Shown in pieces: positions 1 through 9,907 of a stretch of DNA of 64,000 bases; position 1 is the stretch's first letter; each line of letters begins with the position of its first letter. The translations under genes were made by a program, and so were the position numbers. A model generated the notes under the pieces. That model made no database searches, was not told the DNA's origin, and saw nothing but the letters and a program-made list of their open reading frames with translations. The stretch comes from UBA668 sp963720695 (GTDB taxonomy: Bacteria > Actinomycetota > Acidimicrobiia > Acidimicrobiales > Ilumatobacteraceae), in NCBI GenBank assembly GCA_963720695.1, contig CAVRGG010000004.1, positions 62,001-126,000 of the forward strand, written 5' to 3'.

Positions 1-5
1 ACACC

Positions 6-1496
<1,491 letters not shown>

Positions 1497-1521
1497 CCTC
1501 CGCCAGAGGCTTGTAGCGTGG

Positions 1522-1549
1522 GCGGGGCCGGGTGTACTCCCGGCCCCGC
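1522..1549 (+). terminator. GC-rich hairpin after the sulfatase gene
   Basis: A perfect 11-bp inverted repeat (1522-1532 with 1539-1549) encloses a 6-base loop, 25 bases after the sulfatase stop. There is no T-tract, so it would be a non-canonical terminator of the kind often seen in high-GC actinobacteria. Confidence 0.6.
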
Positions 1550-1580
1550 TCGACGCCTCCCCCCGAAAGCAGGTCGACAC

Positions 1581-2447
1581 GTGGTCACGACACACACCTC
1601 TCGACTCGGCCGACGCACGACGCTGCTGCTCCTCGCCGGCGCCGTCGTGACGCTGGTCTCCTGCGGGTCCGACAGCCCCGTACGCGACGCGATCAACAAC
1701 CGCACGTCGACCACCGCCGGTGCGGTCACCACCCAGCCGGAACCGGCCACGACCCTGGCACCCGATCTGTCGGCACCGGCGACCGACGCACCACCGACGG
1801 CGCCTCCAGCCACCACTGCCCCGGCCACCACCGCGCCGCCCACCACCGCGGCAGCCACGCCCACCACCGCCGAGGCACCGACGACCGAGGCGCTGACGAC
1901 CGAGACGGTCGCCGAGCCGACCGAGGACACCGACCTCACCAACGGCAAGGGGACGCTGTGGTGGCCCTGGGTCGCCGGTGCCGTCGTCGTCCTCGCGGCT
2001 GCGCTCGTCGCGCTCCGCAGGCGCACCCGCCGGACCGACCCGGCCGCCGACGGCTCGCCGTTCGCCGCGTGGAGGGCGGAGGCAGTCCGCAGCACGGCTG
2101 ATGTCGAGGCGGCCGCCGCGCTGCTCTACGCCGCCCCCACCACCGGCATCGCCCCGGACCGGTGGTCGATGCTGCTGCAACGCTCCTTCGAGCAGCGCAC
2201 CGAGCTCGTGCGCCTGCAGCAGACGGCACCCACCCCGGTCTTCGCCGGACTCGTCGCGTCACTGGGCAGCGCGCTCGGCACGCTCGAGTCCACCGCGGAA
2301 TCGGCGGTCAACGCCTCCCGTCCGGCACCGGGCGTCCCTCTTGCGCCCAGCCCCGCGTTGCTCGACGCCCACCAGCGCGTCACCTTTGCGATCGCCGCAT
2401 TGAACGCCCAGCTCAGCCCTCCGTCCACGGGGCCGCGCACCTACTAG
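1581..2447 (+). CDS. Putative lipoprotein with Thr-rich linker and one membrane segment
   Basis: No known enzymatic domain is recognised. From the GTG at 1581 the product is about 288 residues: a basic, hydrophobic signal peptide with a lipobox ending in VSC (Cys near residue 27), a long Thr/Ala/Pro-rich low-complexity linker, a membrane segment (WPWVAGAVVVLAAALVAL), an Arg-rich stop-transfer stretch, and a C-terminal region of about 140 residues that is probably cytoplasmic and helical. An upstream in-frame GTG at 1518 would put extra residues before the signal peptide and lies partly within the hairpin, so 1581 is preferred. It lies 10 bases from the next gene, suggesting co-transcription. 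Function unknown. Confidence 0.65.
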   Translation: MVTTHTSRLGRRTTLLLLAGAVVTLVSCGSDSPVRDAINNRTSTTAGAVTTQPEPATTLAPDLSAPATDAPPTAPPATTAPATTAPPTTAAATPTTAEAPTTEALTTETVAEPTEDTDLTNGKGTLWWPWVAGAVVVLAAALVALRRRTRRTDPAADGSPFAAWRAEAVRSTADVEAAAALLYAAPTTGIAPDRWSMLLQRSFEQRTELVRLQQTAPTPVFAGLVASLGSALGTLESTAESAVNASRPAPGVPLAPSPALLDAHQRVTFAIAALNAQLSPPSTGPRTY

Positions 2448-2457
2448 CCTCGCCGCC

Positions 2458-3579
2458 GTGACGGACAGCGCCGACCCCGCCGTACCGAGATTGCTGCTGC
2501 GCCTCGGCGTCGGGGCGTGGACACTCATCGGCCTCGGCATCGTGTTCGCCGTCACCGTGACGCTGCTCGCCGCGGTGAGCGAGCTCGTGATGCCGTTGAT
2601 CTTCGCCGTCATGATCGGTGCCGTGGCGTACCCCCTGGCGGCCCGTCTCCAGCGTCGAGGTCTGCGCCCGTCGCTGGCGGCGCTGACGGTCACCAGCGGC
2701 ATCATCCTCGCCGGTGTCGCCATCACGCTCATCGCCGTGAGGGCGATCGTCCAGCAGACCGCTGAACTCACGGCGCAGATCGACAAGGCCATCGCCGAGC
2801 TCGCCGACGGCGGCAGCAGCAACGGCCTCGATGCCGCGACACTCACCCACATCCGCGACGCGATCGCGTCGGTGTCCGCGTTCATCGGCCGCGGCCTGCT
2901 CACCCTGCTCGTCGACGGCGTCAACGCGATCGTCGGCTTCACCGTGTCGGTGATCCTCTCGATGCTCATCATGTACTACCTGCTCAAGGACGGCCCGGAG
3001 ATCCGCACAAAACTGGTGCGGTTACTGCCCGAGCGCGTGCACGGCGAAGCAGAGTCGTTCCTCGACCACTCGGTGCGCTCCATTCGGGGCTACTGGGCGG
3101 GGCGGAGCGTGCTGTCGGCCGCCGTCACGTTGGTGGTCGTCGTCGCCAGCCTGATCATGGGGCTGCCGATGATCGCCACGATCGCGATCGTCAACTTCTT
3201 CGGTGGGTTCGTGCCCTACATCGGCGCCTTCATCGGTGGCGGGTTGGCCACCATGCTCGCCATCGCCGACGGCGGCATCGCCGAAGGACTCGTGATGCTC
3301 GCCATCGTGCTCGTCGCCAACCTGCTCCTGGAGAACCTCCTCGAGCCGCGCATCATGAGCGGTCGCCTGAAGATCCACCCCCTGCTGGTCTTGCTCGCCA
3401 CCACGGCGGGCGGGGTGATCGGCGGCATCGTCGGGCTGATCCTCGCCGTCCCGGTCACCGTGGTCACCATCGATCTGCTGTCCCGACTCCGCCGGCTCGG
3501 TGCGCTCAGCGCGGCCCGATCACGGGTCGAGCCGGCCCTGCGCAAGGCCGTGGCCGGCGGCACCGAACCAGCCGGCTGA
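2458..3579 (+). CDS. AI-2E family transporter (UPF0118/PerM-like permease)
   Basis: A polytopic inner-membrane protein of 373 residues in the family that includes TqsA, YdiK and PerM. Two N-terminal membrane helices are followed by a soluble helical region (about residues 95-145) and a C-terminal hydrophobic bundle carrying the family pattern GGFVPYIGAFIGG and the LLENLLEPRIMSGR stretch. Members export small molecules or ions; the substrate is not predictable here. GTG start at 2458, only 10 bases after the preceding stop. It is convergent with the GlsB-type gene 19 bases downstream. Confidence 0.88.
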   Translation: MTDSADPAVPRLLLRLGVGAWTLIGLGIVFAVTVTLLAAVSELVMPLIFAVMIGAVAYPLAARLQRRGLRPSLAALTVTSGIILAGVAITLIAVRAIVQQTAELTAQIDKAIAELADGGSSNGLDAATLTHIRDAIASVSAFIGRGLLTLLVDGVNAIVGFTVSVILSMLIMYYLLKDGPEIRTKLVRLLPERVHGEAESFLDHSVRSIRGYWAGRSVLSAAVTLVVVVASLIMGLPMIATIAIVNFFGGFVPYIGAFIGGGLATMLAIADGGIAEGLVMLAIVLVANLLLENLLEPRIMSGRLKIHPLLVLLATTAGGVIGGIVGLILAVPVTVVTIDLLSRLRRLGALSAARSRVEPALRKAVAGGTEPAG

Positions 3580-3598
3580 CGCCCGGCAGCGTGGGCGG

Positions 3599-3877
3599 TC
3601 AGCGGTGCTTGGACGTCGCCTTGGTGCGGCTGCCCCGGATCCCGCGCCAGATCACCAGCACCACGATCGCCCCGACGGCGGAGCCGATGAGCCCGCTCGG
3701 GCGGATTCGGAAGCCATCACCGGCGATGAGGTTGGCCAGCAGGCCGCCCACGAACGAACCGGCGAAGCCGGCGATGAGCAGCTCGCCCCAGTCCTTGGGA
3801 CGGGTGCTGCCGCCGAGCACGAGGTTGGCCAGCCATCCGGCCATGAGCCCGATGAAGAGGATGGTGAGAAGGATCAC
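3599..3877 (-). CDS. GlsB/YeaQ/YmgE family stress-response membrane protein
   Basis: A 92-residue protein with three hydrophobic segments separated by short loops. It shows the family layout: an N-terminal hydrophobic helix with GLMAGWLANLVLGG, a central Gly-rich helix (GFAGSFVGGLLANLI) and a C-terminal helix followed by a basic tail (RGIRGSRTKATSKHR). Proteins of this group (formerly called transglycosylase-associated) are small membrane proteins linked to stress responses; the mechanism is unknown. ATG at 3877, preceded by an AACAGGAGAA ribosome-binding region. It appears monocistronic. Confidence 0.9.
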   Translation of the reverse strand: MILLTILFIGLMAGWLANLVLGGSTRPKDWGELLIAGFAGSFVGGLLANLIAGDGFRIRPSGLIGSAVGAIVVLVIWRGIRGSRTKATSKHR

Positions 3878-3926
3878 GAGTTCTCCTGTTGAGGTCGGTC
3901 ACGCATCGTAGTGGCAGCGGCGTGCG

Positions 3927-4586
3927 TCACCCGAACAGGCGCACGGCATCGAGCGTCGCGGCGAGATGCGCAACGAGGATGTCGGTCGCCGTCTCGACGT
4001 CCCCGGCGAGCACCGCATCACGCAGGGCGCGGTGCTCGGCGGCGGGATCGCCCACCCGTTGCAGGCCCGTACCGGTGACCTGGTAGCGCTGGGTGTGGTC
4101 GTGCAACTGTGTGCACATCCGCAGGAGTTGGGTGTTGGTGCAGCGCGACAGCAGTGTGAGGTGGAACGCCCTGTGTGCGTCGAGAAAGGCGAGCACCCCG
4201 CGTGGCGTCGACTCGAGCGCGAGATGGGTCCGGCCGACGTCGTCGTGGAAGGCCGGATCGGCGGCGGCCATCGACGAGCGCAATGCTTTGGGTTCGAGCG
4301 TCATCCGAAGCTCGTAGAAATCGGCCGCTTCCTTGGCGTCGATCGCGGCGACACGCGCACCGCGCTGCGGCTCGATCACGACCAGGCCCTCGCCCGCCAG
4401 TCGTTGGAACGCTTCGCGCAGCGGGGTGGGTGAGATGCCCCACTGCGACGCGAGGTGCTCGCCACGCAGCTTCGATCCGGCCGCCAGCTCACCGGTGAGG
4501 ATCGCCGAACGCAGTCGGGCGTCCACCCATTCGGCCAGCGTCGGCGGGGCATCGAGGGCACGAGCGAGATCCGTCACGGCGAGCAT
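3927..4586 (-). CDS. GntR-family transcriptional regulator, FadR/FCD type
   Basis: A 219-residue DNA-binding regulator. The N-terminal winged helix (about residues 12-80) has the GntR pattern ending in SPTPLREAFQRLAGEGLV. The C-terminal all-helical FCD ligand domain contains family positions such as the EPKALR stretch, the HRAFH stretch and the final EHRALRDAVLAGD, where His/Asp usually bind a metal and a carboxylate effector. It is divergently transcribed, with a 66-base gap, from the FAH-hydrolase/dioxygenase/hydroxylase operon. It is therefore the likely repressor of that operon, with an aromatic acid or ring-cleavage product as effector (inference). The ATG at 4586 is chosen because upstream codons run into the AT-rich control region. 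Confidence 0.88.
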   Translation of the reverse strand: MLAVTDLARALDAPPTLAEWVDARLRSAILTGELAAGSKLRGEHLASQWGISPTPLREAFQRLAGEGLVVIEPQRGARVAAIDAKEAADFYELRMTLEPKALRSSMAAADPAFHDDVGRTHLALESTPRGVLAFLDAHRAFHLTLLSRCTNTQLLRMCTQLHDHTQRYQVTGTGLQRVGDPAAEHRALRDAVLAGDVETATDILVAHLAATLDAVRLFG

Positions 4587-4600
4587 TCTGGCACGGCGAC

Positions 4601-4630
4601 TTGACACGAACAAATAATCTATAGAAACTT
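4601..4630. promoter_or_regulatory. AT-rich divergent control region between gntR and the aromatic operon
   Basis: The 66 bases between the two divergent genes hold an AT-rich island unusual for this genome. It has a consensus -35 hexamer TTGACA at 4601-4606 and an 8-bp perfect palindrome TCTATAGA at 4618-4625. AT-rich dyads of this kind are typical GntR-family operators. The exact -10 for either gene is not obvious. Confidence 0.45.
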
Positions 4631-4652
4631 TGCCGAACCCTGAGGAGACTTC

Positions 4653-5510
4653 ATGAAACTGGCGAACGTCCGCGGCCGAGCAACGGTGATCGTGCAGGGA
4701 CAGGCATTCGACGTGGAGCGCAGCTCCGGCGGCCGGTTCCCTGCCGAGCCGCAGGCGCTCTACGAGGTCTGGAACGAGTTCCGTGCCTTCGTGGACGGCA
4801 TCGATCCGGCGGCGCTCGACGGGGCGGCGACCGTCGAGTTCACCGAGGCGGACCTCGGCTCGCCCGTCCCCATGCCACGGCAGGTGTTCGCGATCGGACT
4901 CAACTACCGCGCACACGCCGAGGAGTCGGGCATGGCGATCCCGGCGATGCCGGCCACGTTCACCAAGTTCCCCGCATCGCTCTCGGGTCCGTTCGACGAC
5001 ATCGTCCTGCGCGGCCCGACCGTCGACTGGGAGGTCGAGTTGGTCGTCGTCATCGGCCCTCGCGCCGACCACGTCGCGGAGGTCGACGCATGGTCGCACG
5101 TGGCCGGTCTCGCTGTCGGGCAGGACATCTCCGACCGCACCACTCAGTTCGCCGCCGGCGGTCAGTTCTCGCTCGGCAAGTCCTATCGCGGCTTCGGCCC
5201 GATCGGTCCGTGGCTCGTGTCGCCCGACGAGTTCGACGATCCGAACGACCTCGCACTGGGATGCTCCATCGACGGCGAGACCGTCCAGGAGTCACGCACC
5301 GACGATCTCATCTTCTCCGTGCCTGACCTCATCGCACAGCTGTCGGCGATCCTGCCGCTGCTGCCCGGCGATGTGCTCTTCACCGGCACGCCCGCAGGCA
5401 TCGGCGCCACACGGCAGCCGGCGCGCTTCTTGCGGGCCGGCGAAGTCCTCGAGACGTGGATCGAGGGCATCGGCACCATCCGCAACCACATCGTCGCCCC
5501 GCCGACCTGA
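4653..5510 (+). CDS. Fumarylacetoacetate hydrolase family protein
   Basis: A 285-residue FAH-superfamily enzyme (acylpyruvase, oxopent-4-enoate hydratase or decarboxylase type). The catalytic domain starts near residue 70 with the GLNYRAHAEE motif (catalytic His). It continues with TKFP, the metal ligands in DWEVELVVVIG (E-x-E type), the GQDISDRTTQ loop, KSYRGFGPIGPW and the FTGTPAGIG signature. In meta-cleavage pathways such enzymes act on the ring-fission product, which fits the dioxygenase and hydroxylase encoded next. First gene of a plus-strand operon, 17 bases ahead of the next. The GAGGAG ribosome site sits 6-11 bases before the ATG. Confidence 0.9.
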   Translation: MKLANVRGRATVIVQGQAFDVERSSGGRFPAEPQALYEVWNEFRAFVDGIDPAALDGAATVEFTEADLGSPVPMPRQVFAIGLNYRAHAEESGMAIPAMPATFTKFPASLSGPFDDIVLRGPTVDWEVELVVVIGPRADHVAEVDAWSHVAGLAVGQDISDRTTQFAAGGQFSLGKSYRGFGPIGPWLVSPDEFDDPNDLALGCSIDGETVQESRTDDLIFSVPDLIAQLSAILPLLPGDVLFTGTPAGIGATRQPARFLRAGEVLETWIEGIGTIRNHIVAPPT

Positions 5511-5527
5511 CCGCATCGGAGTCATCC

Positions 5528-6418
5528 GTGTCACACGACATCGAAGTCGCCTATCTCGCCGTCGAAGTGCCCGACCGCACCGCCCTCGACCAGTTCCTCG
5601 GAGAGACGATCGGCCTCGTGCCGGGCGATTCGCCTCCACCGGCGACGTCGACCTGGCGAGACGATGCCGCGGTGCATCGGGTGATCGTCACCGACGGTCC
5701 CGCCGGCGACGCCATCGCGGTCGGGTTCGAAGCGGCCGATGCAGCAGCGTTCGACGCGACCGTGGCCCGACTTGCCGCAGCCGGGTTCGAGACCCGACCG
5801 GGCACCGACGAGACCTGTCGCAGCCGTCGGGTGGCCGCACTCGCCCACACGGTCGCGCCATGGGGAACCGACGTCGAGGTCGTGCTCGGCCTCGAACGGA
5901 CGACGGCACCGTTCGAGGCGCCCCTCGTGCCGGGAGGCTTCGTCACGTCCGGCGTCGGGTTCGGGCACGTCGTGTTCGGCACCGTCGACATCGACGCCGC
6001 GCACCGGTTCGCGATCGACGGGCTCGGCATGCAGCAGTCCGACTGGATCGAGACCGAACTGGCACCGGGCATTCCACTGGAGGTGCGGTTCTACCACTGC
6101 AACCCGCGCCACCACAGCCTGGCGGTGGCCAGGTTGCCCTTCGAGGTGCCCACGGCGCTGCACCACGTCATGTTCGAGACCGCGGATGTCGACGACACCG
6201 GGCGGGCCTTCGACCGCGCCCTTGCGTCGGGGCGACCGATCGCCAACAGCCTCGGCCGTCACGACAACGACCAGATGTTCAGCTTCTACGTCGTGTCGCC
6301 CGCAGGGTTCCAGGTGGAGGTCGGCCACGGTGCCCGCACGATCGGCGACGACTGGGACGAGAACCGTCAGTACAGTTCGATCAGCCGCTGGGGGCACCAG
6401 CCGCTCCCGTCGAGCTGA
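5528..6418 (+). CDS. VOC-fold extradiol ring-cleavage dioxygenase-like protein
   Basis: Two tandem vicinal-oxygen-chelate modules (about residues 5-120 and 140-285; 296 residues) match type I extradiol dioxygenases such as 2,3-dihydroxybiphenyl dioxygenase. The likely iron ligands are His in GFGHVVFG, His in ALHHVMFE and Glu in FQVEVGHG, in the right order and spacing for a 2-His-1-Glu site. It would cleave a catechol ring next to its hydroxyls. GTG at 5528 is chosen because the preceding in-frame codons are GC-rich and unlike the family. It sits 17 bases after the FAH gene and 3 bases before the hydroxylase gene. Confidence 0.82.
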   Translation: MSHDIEVAYLAVEVPDRTALDQFLGETIGLVPGDSPPPATSTWRDDAAVHRVIVTDGPAGDAIAVGFEAADAAAFDATVARLAAAGFETRPGTDETCRSRRVAALAHTVAPWGTDVEVVLGLERTTAPFEAPLVPGGFVTSGVGFGHVVFGTVDIDAAHRFAIDGLGMQQSDWIETELAPGIPLEVRFYHCNPRHHSLAVARLPFEVPTALHHVMFETADVDDTGRAFDRALASGRPIANSLGRHDNDQMFSFYVVSPAGFQVEVGHGARTIGDDWDENRQYSSISRWGHQPLPSS

Positions 6419-6421
6419 GCG

Positions 6422-7966
6422 ATGGACGCCTGCGACGTCGCCATCATCGGCGCCGGGCCGACCGGCACCATCCTGGCCATCCTGCTCGCCCAGCACGGAC
6501 ACTCCGTGGCACTGATCGAGCGGCAGGCGGCCCCCTATCCCCTGCCACGAGCCGTCACCTTCGACCACGAGGTCGGTCGCATCCTCCAGAGTTGCGGAAT
6601 CGGTCCGGCGCTGCGCAATCAGATCGAACCGGCCGACAGCTACGAATGGCGCAACGGTGACGGGCTCACCCTGATGCGGTTCGGCAGCCCGGGCAACGGC
6701 GTGTCGGGCTGGCCGTCGGCATCGATGTTCCACCAGCCCTCCCTCGAACGGCTCCTGGCCGACCGCGTCGGCGAGCTGCCCGGCATCGACGTGCGGCGTG
6801 GCCGTGAGCTGATCGACTTCGACGGCGACGAGACCGGTGTGACGGTCCGGCATCGAGCGACCTCCGACACTTCCGACGCCGCGGACGTGTCGACGCTGCG
6901 GGCGCGCTATCTCGTCGGCTGCGACGGCGCGAACAGTGCGGTGCGTACCCGTCTGGGGCTCGAGTTCGTCGACCTCGGCTTCTTCTTCGACTGGCTCGTC
7001 GTCGACGTGATGCTGCAGGTGGAGCGCACCTTCGACCCGATCAACCTGCAGGTGTGCGACCCACGCCGCCCGACCACCGTGGTCTCGGGTGGCCCCGGGC
7101 GTCGGCGGTGGGAGTTCATGCGGCTGCCCGACGAGAACCCCGAGGAGCTCAGTGGGGACGAGTCCGTGTGGCGGCTGCTCGAACCTTGGGACGTCCATCC
7201 CGGCAACGCAGTGCTGGAGCGCCACGCCAACTACACCTTCCGCGCCCGCTGGGCACGCGAGTGGCGCAGCGGCCGCGTGTTCATCGCCGGCGATGCCGCC
7301 CATCAGATGCCGCCGTTCGCGGGCCAGGGCATGTGCTCGGGGGCCCGCGATGCTGCCAACCTGGCGTGGAAGCTCGACCTGGTGTTGGGCGGCCACGCCG
7401 ATGACCGCGTCCTCGACGCCTACGCGGCGGAGCGGATGCCCAACGTCGAGGCCGTGATCAACTTCTCCATGGAGCTCGGCAAGGTCATCTGCATCCCCGA
7501 TCCGGTCGAGGCCGCTGCTCGCGACGAGTTCCTGAGCGCGCTGGCGCGCGAGAACGAACCGACGGACATCCCGCCGCTCCCCGGCGTCATCAGCGGCATC
7601 ATCGACTCCCAGCGCGCGCTGGCGGGCGCACTGTTCCCGCAGTGCGAGGTGGGTACCTCGCCACCGCTGCTGCTCGACGACGCCGTCGGCGCGGGGTTCC
7701 GGCTCGTCAGCTTCGCCCCGCTCGCCGCCGACCTCCCGCCGCCGCTGTCCGCATGGTTCGACAGCATCGGTGGTGCCGTCGTCACCCTCGGCGGGTCTCG
7801 CGGCCTCGGCGATCCCACGGGGATGTACGCCGACTGGTTCCGACGTCACGACGTCGCCGTGGCCCTGCAGCGGCCGGACTTCTCGCTCTACGGCACCGCA
7901 ACGGGGCCCGACGGCGCCGCGTCGTTGCTCCAGTCGCTGCGCGACTCGTTGTCGCCCACGCCCTGA
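6422..7966 (+). CDS. FAD-dependent aromatic hydroxylase (MhpA/phenol hydroxylase type)
   Basis: A 514-residue class A flavoprotein monooxygenase. It has the N-terminal GxGxxG dinucleotide fold (VAIIGAGPTGTILAILLAQ), the DG motif in LVGCDGANSAVRTRLGL that contacts NAD(P)H, and the FAD-ribityl GD motif RVFIAGDAAHQMPPFAGQG. It most resembles 3-(3-hydroxyphenyl)propionate hydroxylase. It would add a hydroxyl ortho to an existing phenolic OH, giving the catechol that the neighbouring dioxygenase opens. The C-terminal 150 residues form the usual thioredoxin-like domain. Last gene of the operon. Confidence 0.9.
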   Translation: MDACDVAIIGAGPTGTILAILLAQHGHSVALIERQAAPYPLPRAVTFDHEVGRILQSCGIGPALRNQIEPADSYEWRNGDGLTLMRFGSPGNGVSGWPSASMFHQPSLERLLADRVGELPGIDVRRGRELIDFDGDETGVTVRHRATSDTSDAADVSTLRARYLVGCDGANSAVRTRLGLEFVDLGFFFDWLVVDVMLQVERTFDPINLQVCDPRRPTTVVSGGPGRRRWEFMRLPDENPEELSGDESVWRLLEPWDVHPGNAVLERHANYTFRARWAREWRSGRVFIAGDAAHQMPPFAGQGMCSGARDAANLAWKLDLVLGGHADDRVLDAYAAERMPNVEAVINFSMELGKVICIPDPVEAAARDEFLSALARENEPTDIPPLPGVISGIIDSQRALAGALFPQCEVGTSPPLLLDDAVGAGFRLVSFAPLAADLPPPLSAWFDSIGGAVVTLGGSRGLGDPTGMYADWFRRHDVAVALQRPDFSLYGTATGPDGAASLLQSLRDSLSPTP

Positions 7967-7991
7967 CGTCCGCGCGCCTCACCCGTCGACG

Positions 7992-8288
7992 TCACGCGCC
8001 AACGTCACGCGCCGCGGTGCGTGCCCGCTCCCACGCGAGCGCCCACGCCGCGCCTGGCGTGCGGGCCTCCACCGCGAACGCGGTGCCGTCGACGTGCTCG
8101 AGCTCGACGACCCAGCGCTCGTCGAGCGCCACCATCCGGCCCGTCCCGTTGCGGTGATGGTTCTCCTGGTAGGTCAACCAGGTCCGCCATCCGGCGGCCT
8201 CGAGCGATCGGCGCCGGGCGGCGCGCACTCGTCGTACACGGGTCCGGGTCGTGGTTCGTCCGGGAACCGGAAGGGCGATCGTCTCCAT
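7992..8288 (-). CDS. Hypothetical protein, about 98 residues
   Basis: Not recognised. A soluble, Arg-rich N-terminal half is followed by a plausible alpha/beta segment with alternating hydrophobics (RMVALDERWVVELEHVDG, then an Ala/Trp-rich helix). The ATG at 8288 is preferred; an in-frame GTG at 8303 is possible. Coding status is supported mainly by codon pattern and by filling the gap between a plus-strand operon and a minus-strand operon. Confidence 0.45.
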   Translation of the reverse strand: METIALPVPGRTTTRTRVRRVRAARRRSLEAAGWRTWLTYQENHHRNGTGRMVALDERWVVELEHVDGTAFAVEARTPGAAWALAWERARTAARDVGA

Positions 8289-8393
8289 GACGACATCGTG
8301 CACCGTCGCCCCTGTGGATCGTCAGTGCCAACTACCTGTGAGGACCGTGTGGACAACCTCGGCTTCTGGGCAGGATCCCTCCCGCTGCGGCTT

Positions 8394-8436
8394 CTGGTCC
8401 GGGATCTTCCCGGACACCGGGAAGATCCCTGACCAG
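8394..8436 (-). terminator. 43-base near-perfect hairpin after the ygcU-like gene
   Basis: Two 20-base arms (8394-8413 and 8417-8436) pair with a single C/T mismatch (8400/8430) around a 3-base loop. The inner 13 bp are perfect. It begins 19 bases after the stop of the ygcU-like gene on the minus strand, where a terminator is expected, but there is no T-tract. The length and symmetry also suit a protein-binding or mRNA-stabilising role. Confidence 0.6.
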
Positions 8437-8454
8437 GAAGCGGGCCGCAACGGC

Positions 8455-9897
8455 CTACAGCGGGATGATCGTGCCCATGTTCATGATCCCGTGAGGGTCG
8501 AACGCGCGCTTCAGGGTCTCGAGCATCATGAACGACGAGCCGTACTCCTCGCGCACCCACGGCGCGCGGGCCTTCCCGATGCCGTGGTGATGCACGATCG
8601 ATCCGCCGAAGCGCAATGTCTCCTCGCAGATGATCCCGATGATGGGGAGGTAGTACTTGTCGTTCTCCTCCTCGGGCTCGCAGTCGATGAGGTCGTAGAA
8701 GTAGTTGAAGTACATGTTCGTGCCGTTGATGTAGCTGTGCGACGAGTGGCCCCCGAGGAGCGTGATGCCGTTGATCTCCGCCCGGATCCTGGGCAGTACC
8801 GCCTCGTAGATGTCGTTGATGGTGCTCCAGCCGGCCGAGATCTCCGTGGTGCGGTTCACGTTGCGGGTGGTGCGGATCCGGTCGTCCTCGCGGGTGACCT
8901 TGTCGGGCCCCCACACCAGGTCGTCGAACCAGTTCGAGATCAGCTGCGGATCCACCGGCACGCATTCCTCGTACCTGGCGACGATGCTCGCGATCCCCTC
9001 CGCGGTGGCCCTCGCGATCCCGGGGTTGCCCTCGGCCATGAACAGCAGGATGCACTCGTCGGGGGCGGCGAAGTGCGAGAAGTGCAGTTGACCGTCCTCG
9101 AAGTCGTAGAGCCGAGCGACGGACGGCTGGTACCCGGCGACCATCACCTCGCGCAGCGCGGCGAAGCCGGTCGTCATGTTCTTCAGCGTCCACCCGAGGA
9201 AGGTGTTGTTCTCCGGCATGTACGGGAAGAGCTTGACCGTGACCTCGGTGATGTAGCAGAGCGCGCCCTCGTTGCCGATGACGACATGGCGGATGTCGGG
9301 GCCGGCTGCACGCCGCGGCACGTTCTTGATGCGGGCGACATGACCACCGGCGAACACCACTTCGCAACCGACCACCATGTCTTCGATGCCGCCGTACAGC
9401 GTCGAGAACTGCCCGATGCTGCGCGTGGCGACGAGGCCTCCCATGCTGGCGATCGGCTTCGACTGCGGTGAGTGGCCGGTTGTCAGCCCCATCTCGCGAG
9501 CCCGGTCCTCGAGCACCTGCAACGGCACACCACACTGCACGGTGGCCTGCATGTTGTAGGCGTCCAGGCTGACGATCTGGTTCATCCGCGACCCGTCGAT
9601 GATGATCGAGTTCTCGACACCACTCTCCAGCCCTCCTTCGGTCGCCGTGCCACCGGTCCGGGCGACCACGTTCACCCCGTGCACGTCGGCGAAGGCCAAC
9701 AGCGTGGCGACGTCGTCGGTGTTGCGTGCCATCACGATCGCCGCGGGAACGAGCATCGTGTGCACGTCGAAGATGTTCTGCAGCTTGCGGAAGTTGTCGA
9801 CGCTCGAGCGCACCAACTCCTGCTCGTCGGTGATCACCTGCTCGTCGCCGACGAGTTGACGGAGATGGTCGACGATGGCTTCGCGGGTCATGGGCAT
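8455..9897 (-). CDS. FAD-linked oxidoreductase, YgcU/alkyl-DHAP-synthase-like
   Basis: A 480-residue vanillyl-alcohol-oxidase-fold flavoprotein. It has a PCMH-type FAD domain (VVARTGGTATEGG about residue 80, GHSPQSKPIASMGG about 140) and a C-terminal catalytic domain ending in GGSIVHHHGIGKARAPW, the triple-His motif typical of alkyldihydroxyacetonephosphate synthase and E. coli YgcU. The expected role is oxidation of a hydroxy acid or polyol phosphate, or a related FAD chemistry; the true substrate is unknown. ATG at 9897 lies 10 bases after the kinase stop. It is the third gene of an SDR-kinase-oxidase operon. Confidence 0.85.
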   Translation of the reverse strand: MPMTREAIVDHLRQLVGDEQVITDEQELVRSSVDNFRKLQNIFDVHTMLVPAAIVMARNTDDVATLLAFADVHGVNVVARTGGTATEGGLESGVENSIIIDGSRMNQIVSLDAYNMQATVQCGVPLQVLEDRAREMGLTTGHSPQSKPIASMGGLVATRSIGQFSTLYGGIEDMVVGCEVVFAGGHVARIKNVPRRAAGPDIRHVVIGNEGALCYITEVTVKLFPYMPENNTFLGWTLKNMTTGFAALREVMVAGYQPSVARLYDFEDGQLHFSHFAAPDECILLFMAEGNPGIARATAEGIASIVARYEECVPVDPQLISNWFDDLVWGPDKVTREDDRIRTTRNVNRTTEISAGWSTINDIYEAVLPRIRAEINGITLLGGHSSHSYINGTNMYFNYFYDLIDCEPEEENDKYYLPIIGIICEETLRFGGSIVHHHGIGKARAPWVREEYGSSFMMLETLKRAFDPHGIMNMGTIIPL

Positions 9898-9907
9898 GGG
9901 ACGATCC

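Noticed and set aside
5531..7849. A 772-residue minus-strand frame opposite the dioxygenase and hydroxylase genes
   Set aside because: It is an antisense shadow of two clearly recognised plus-strand enzymes; its Glu/Arg/His/Val-rich composition is typical of the GC-rich antisense frame.
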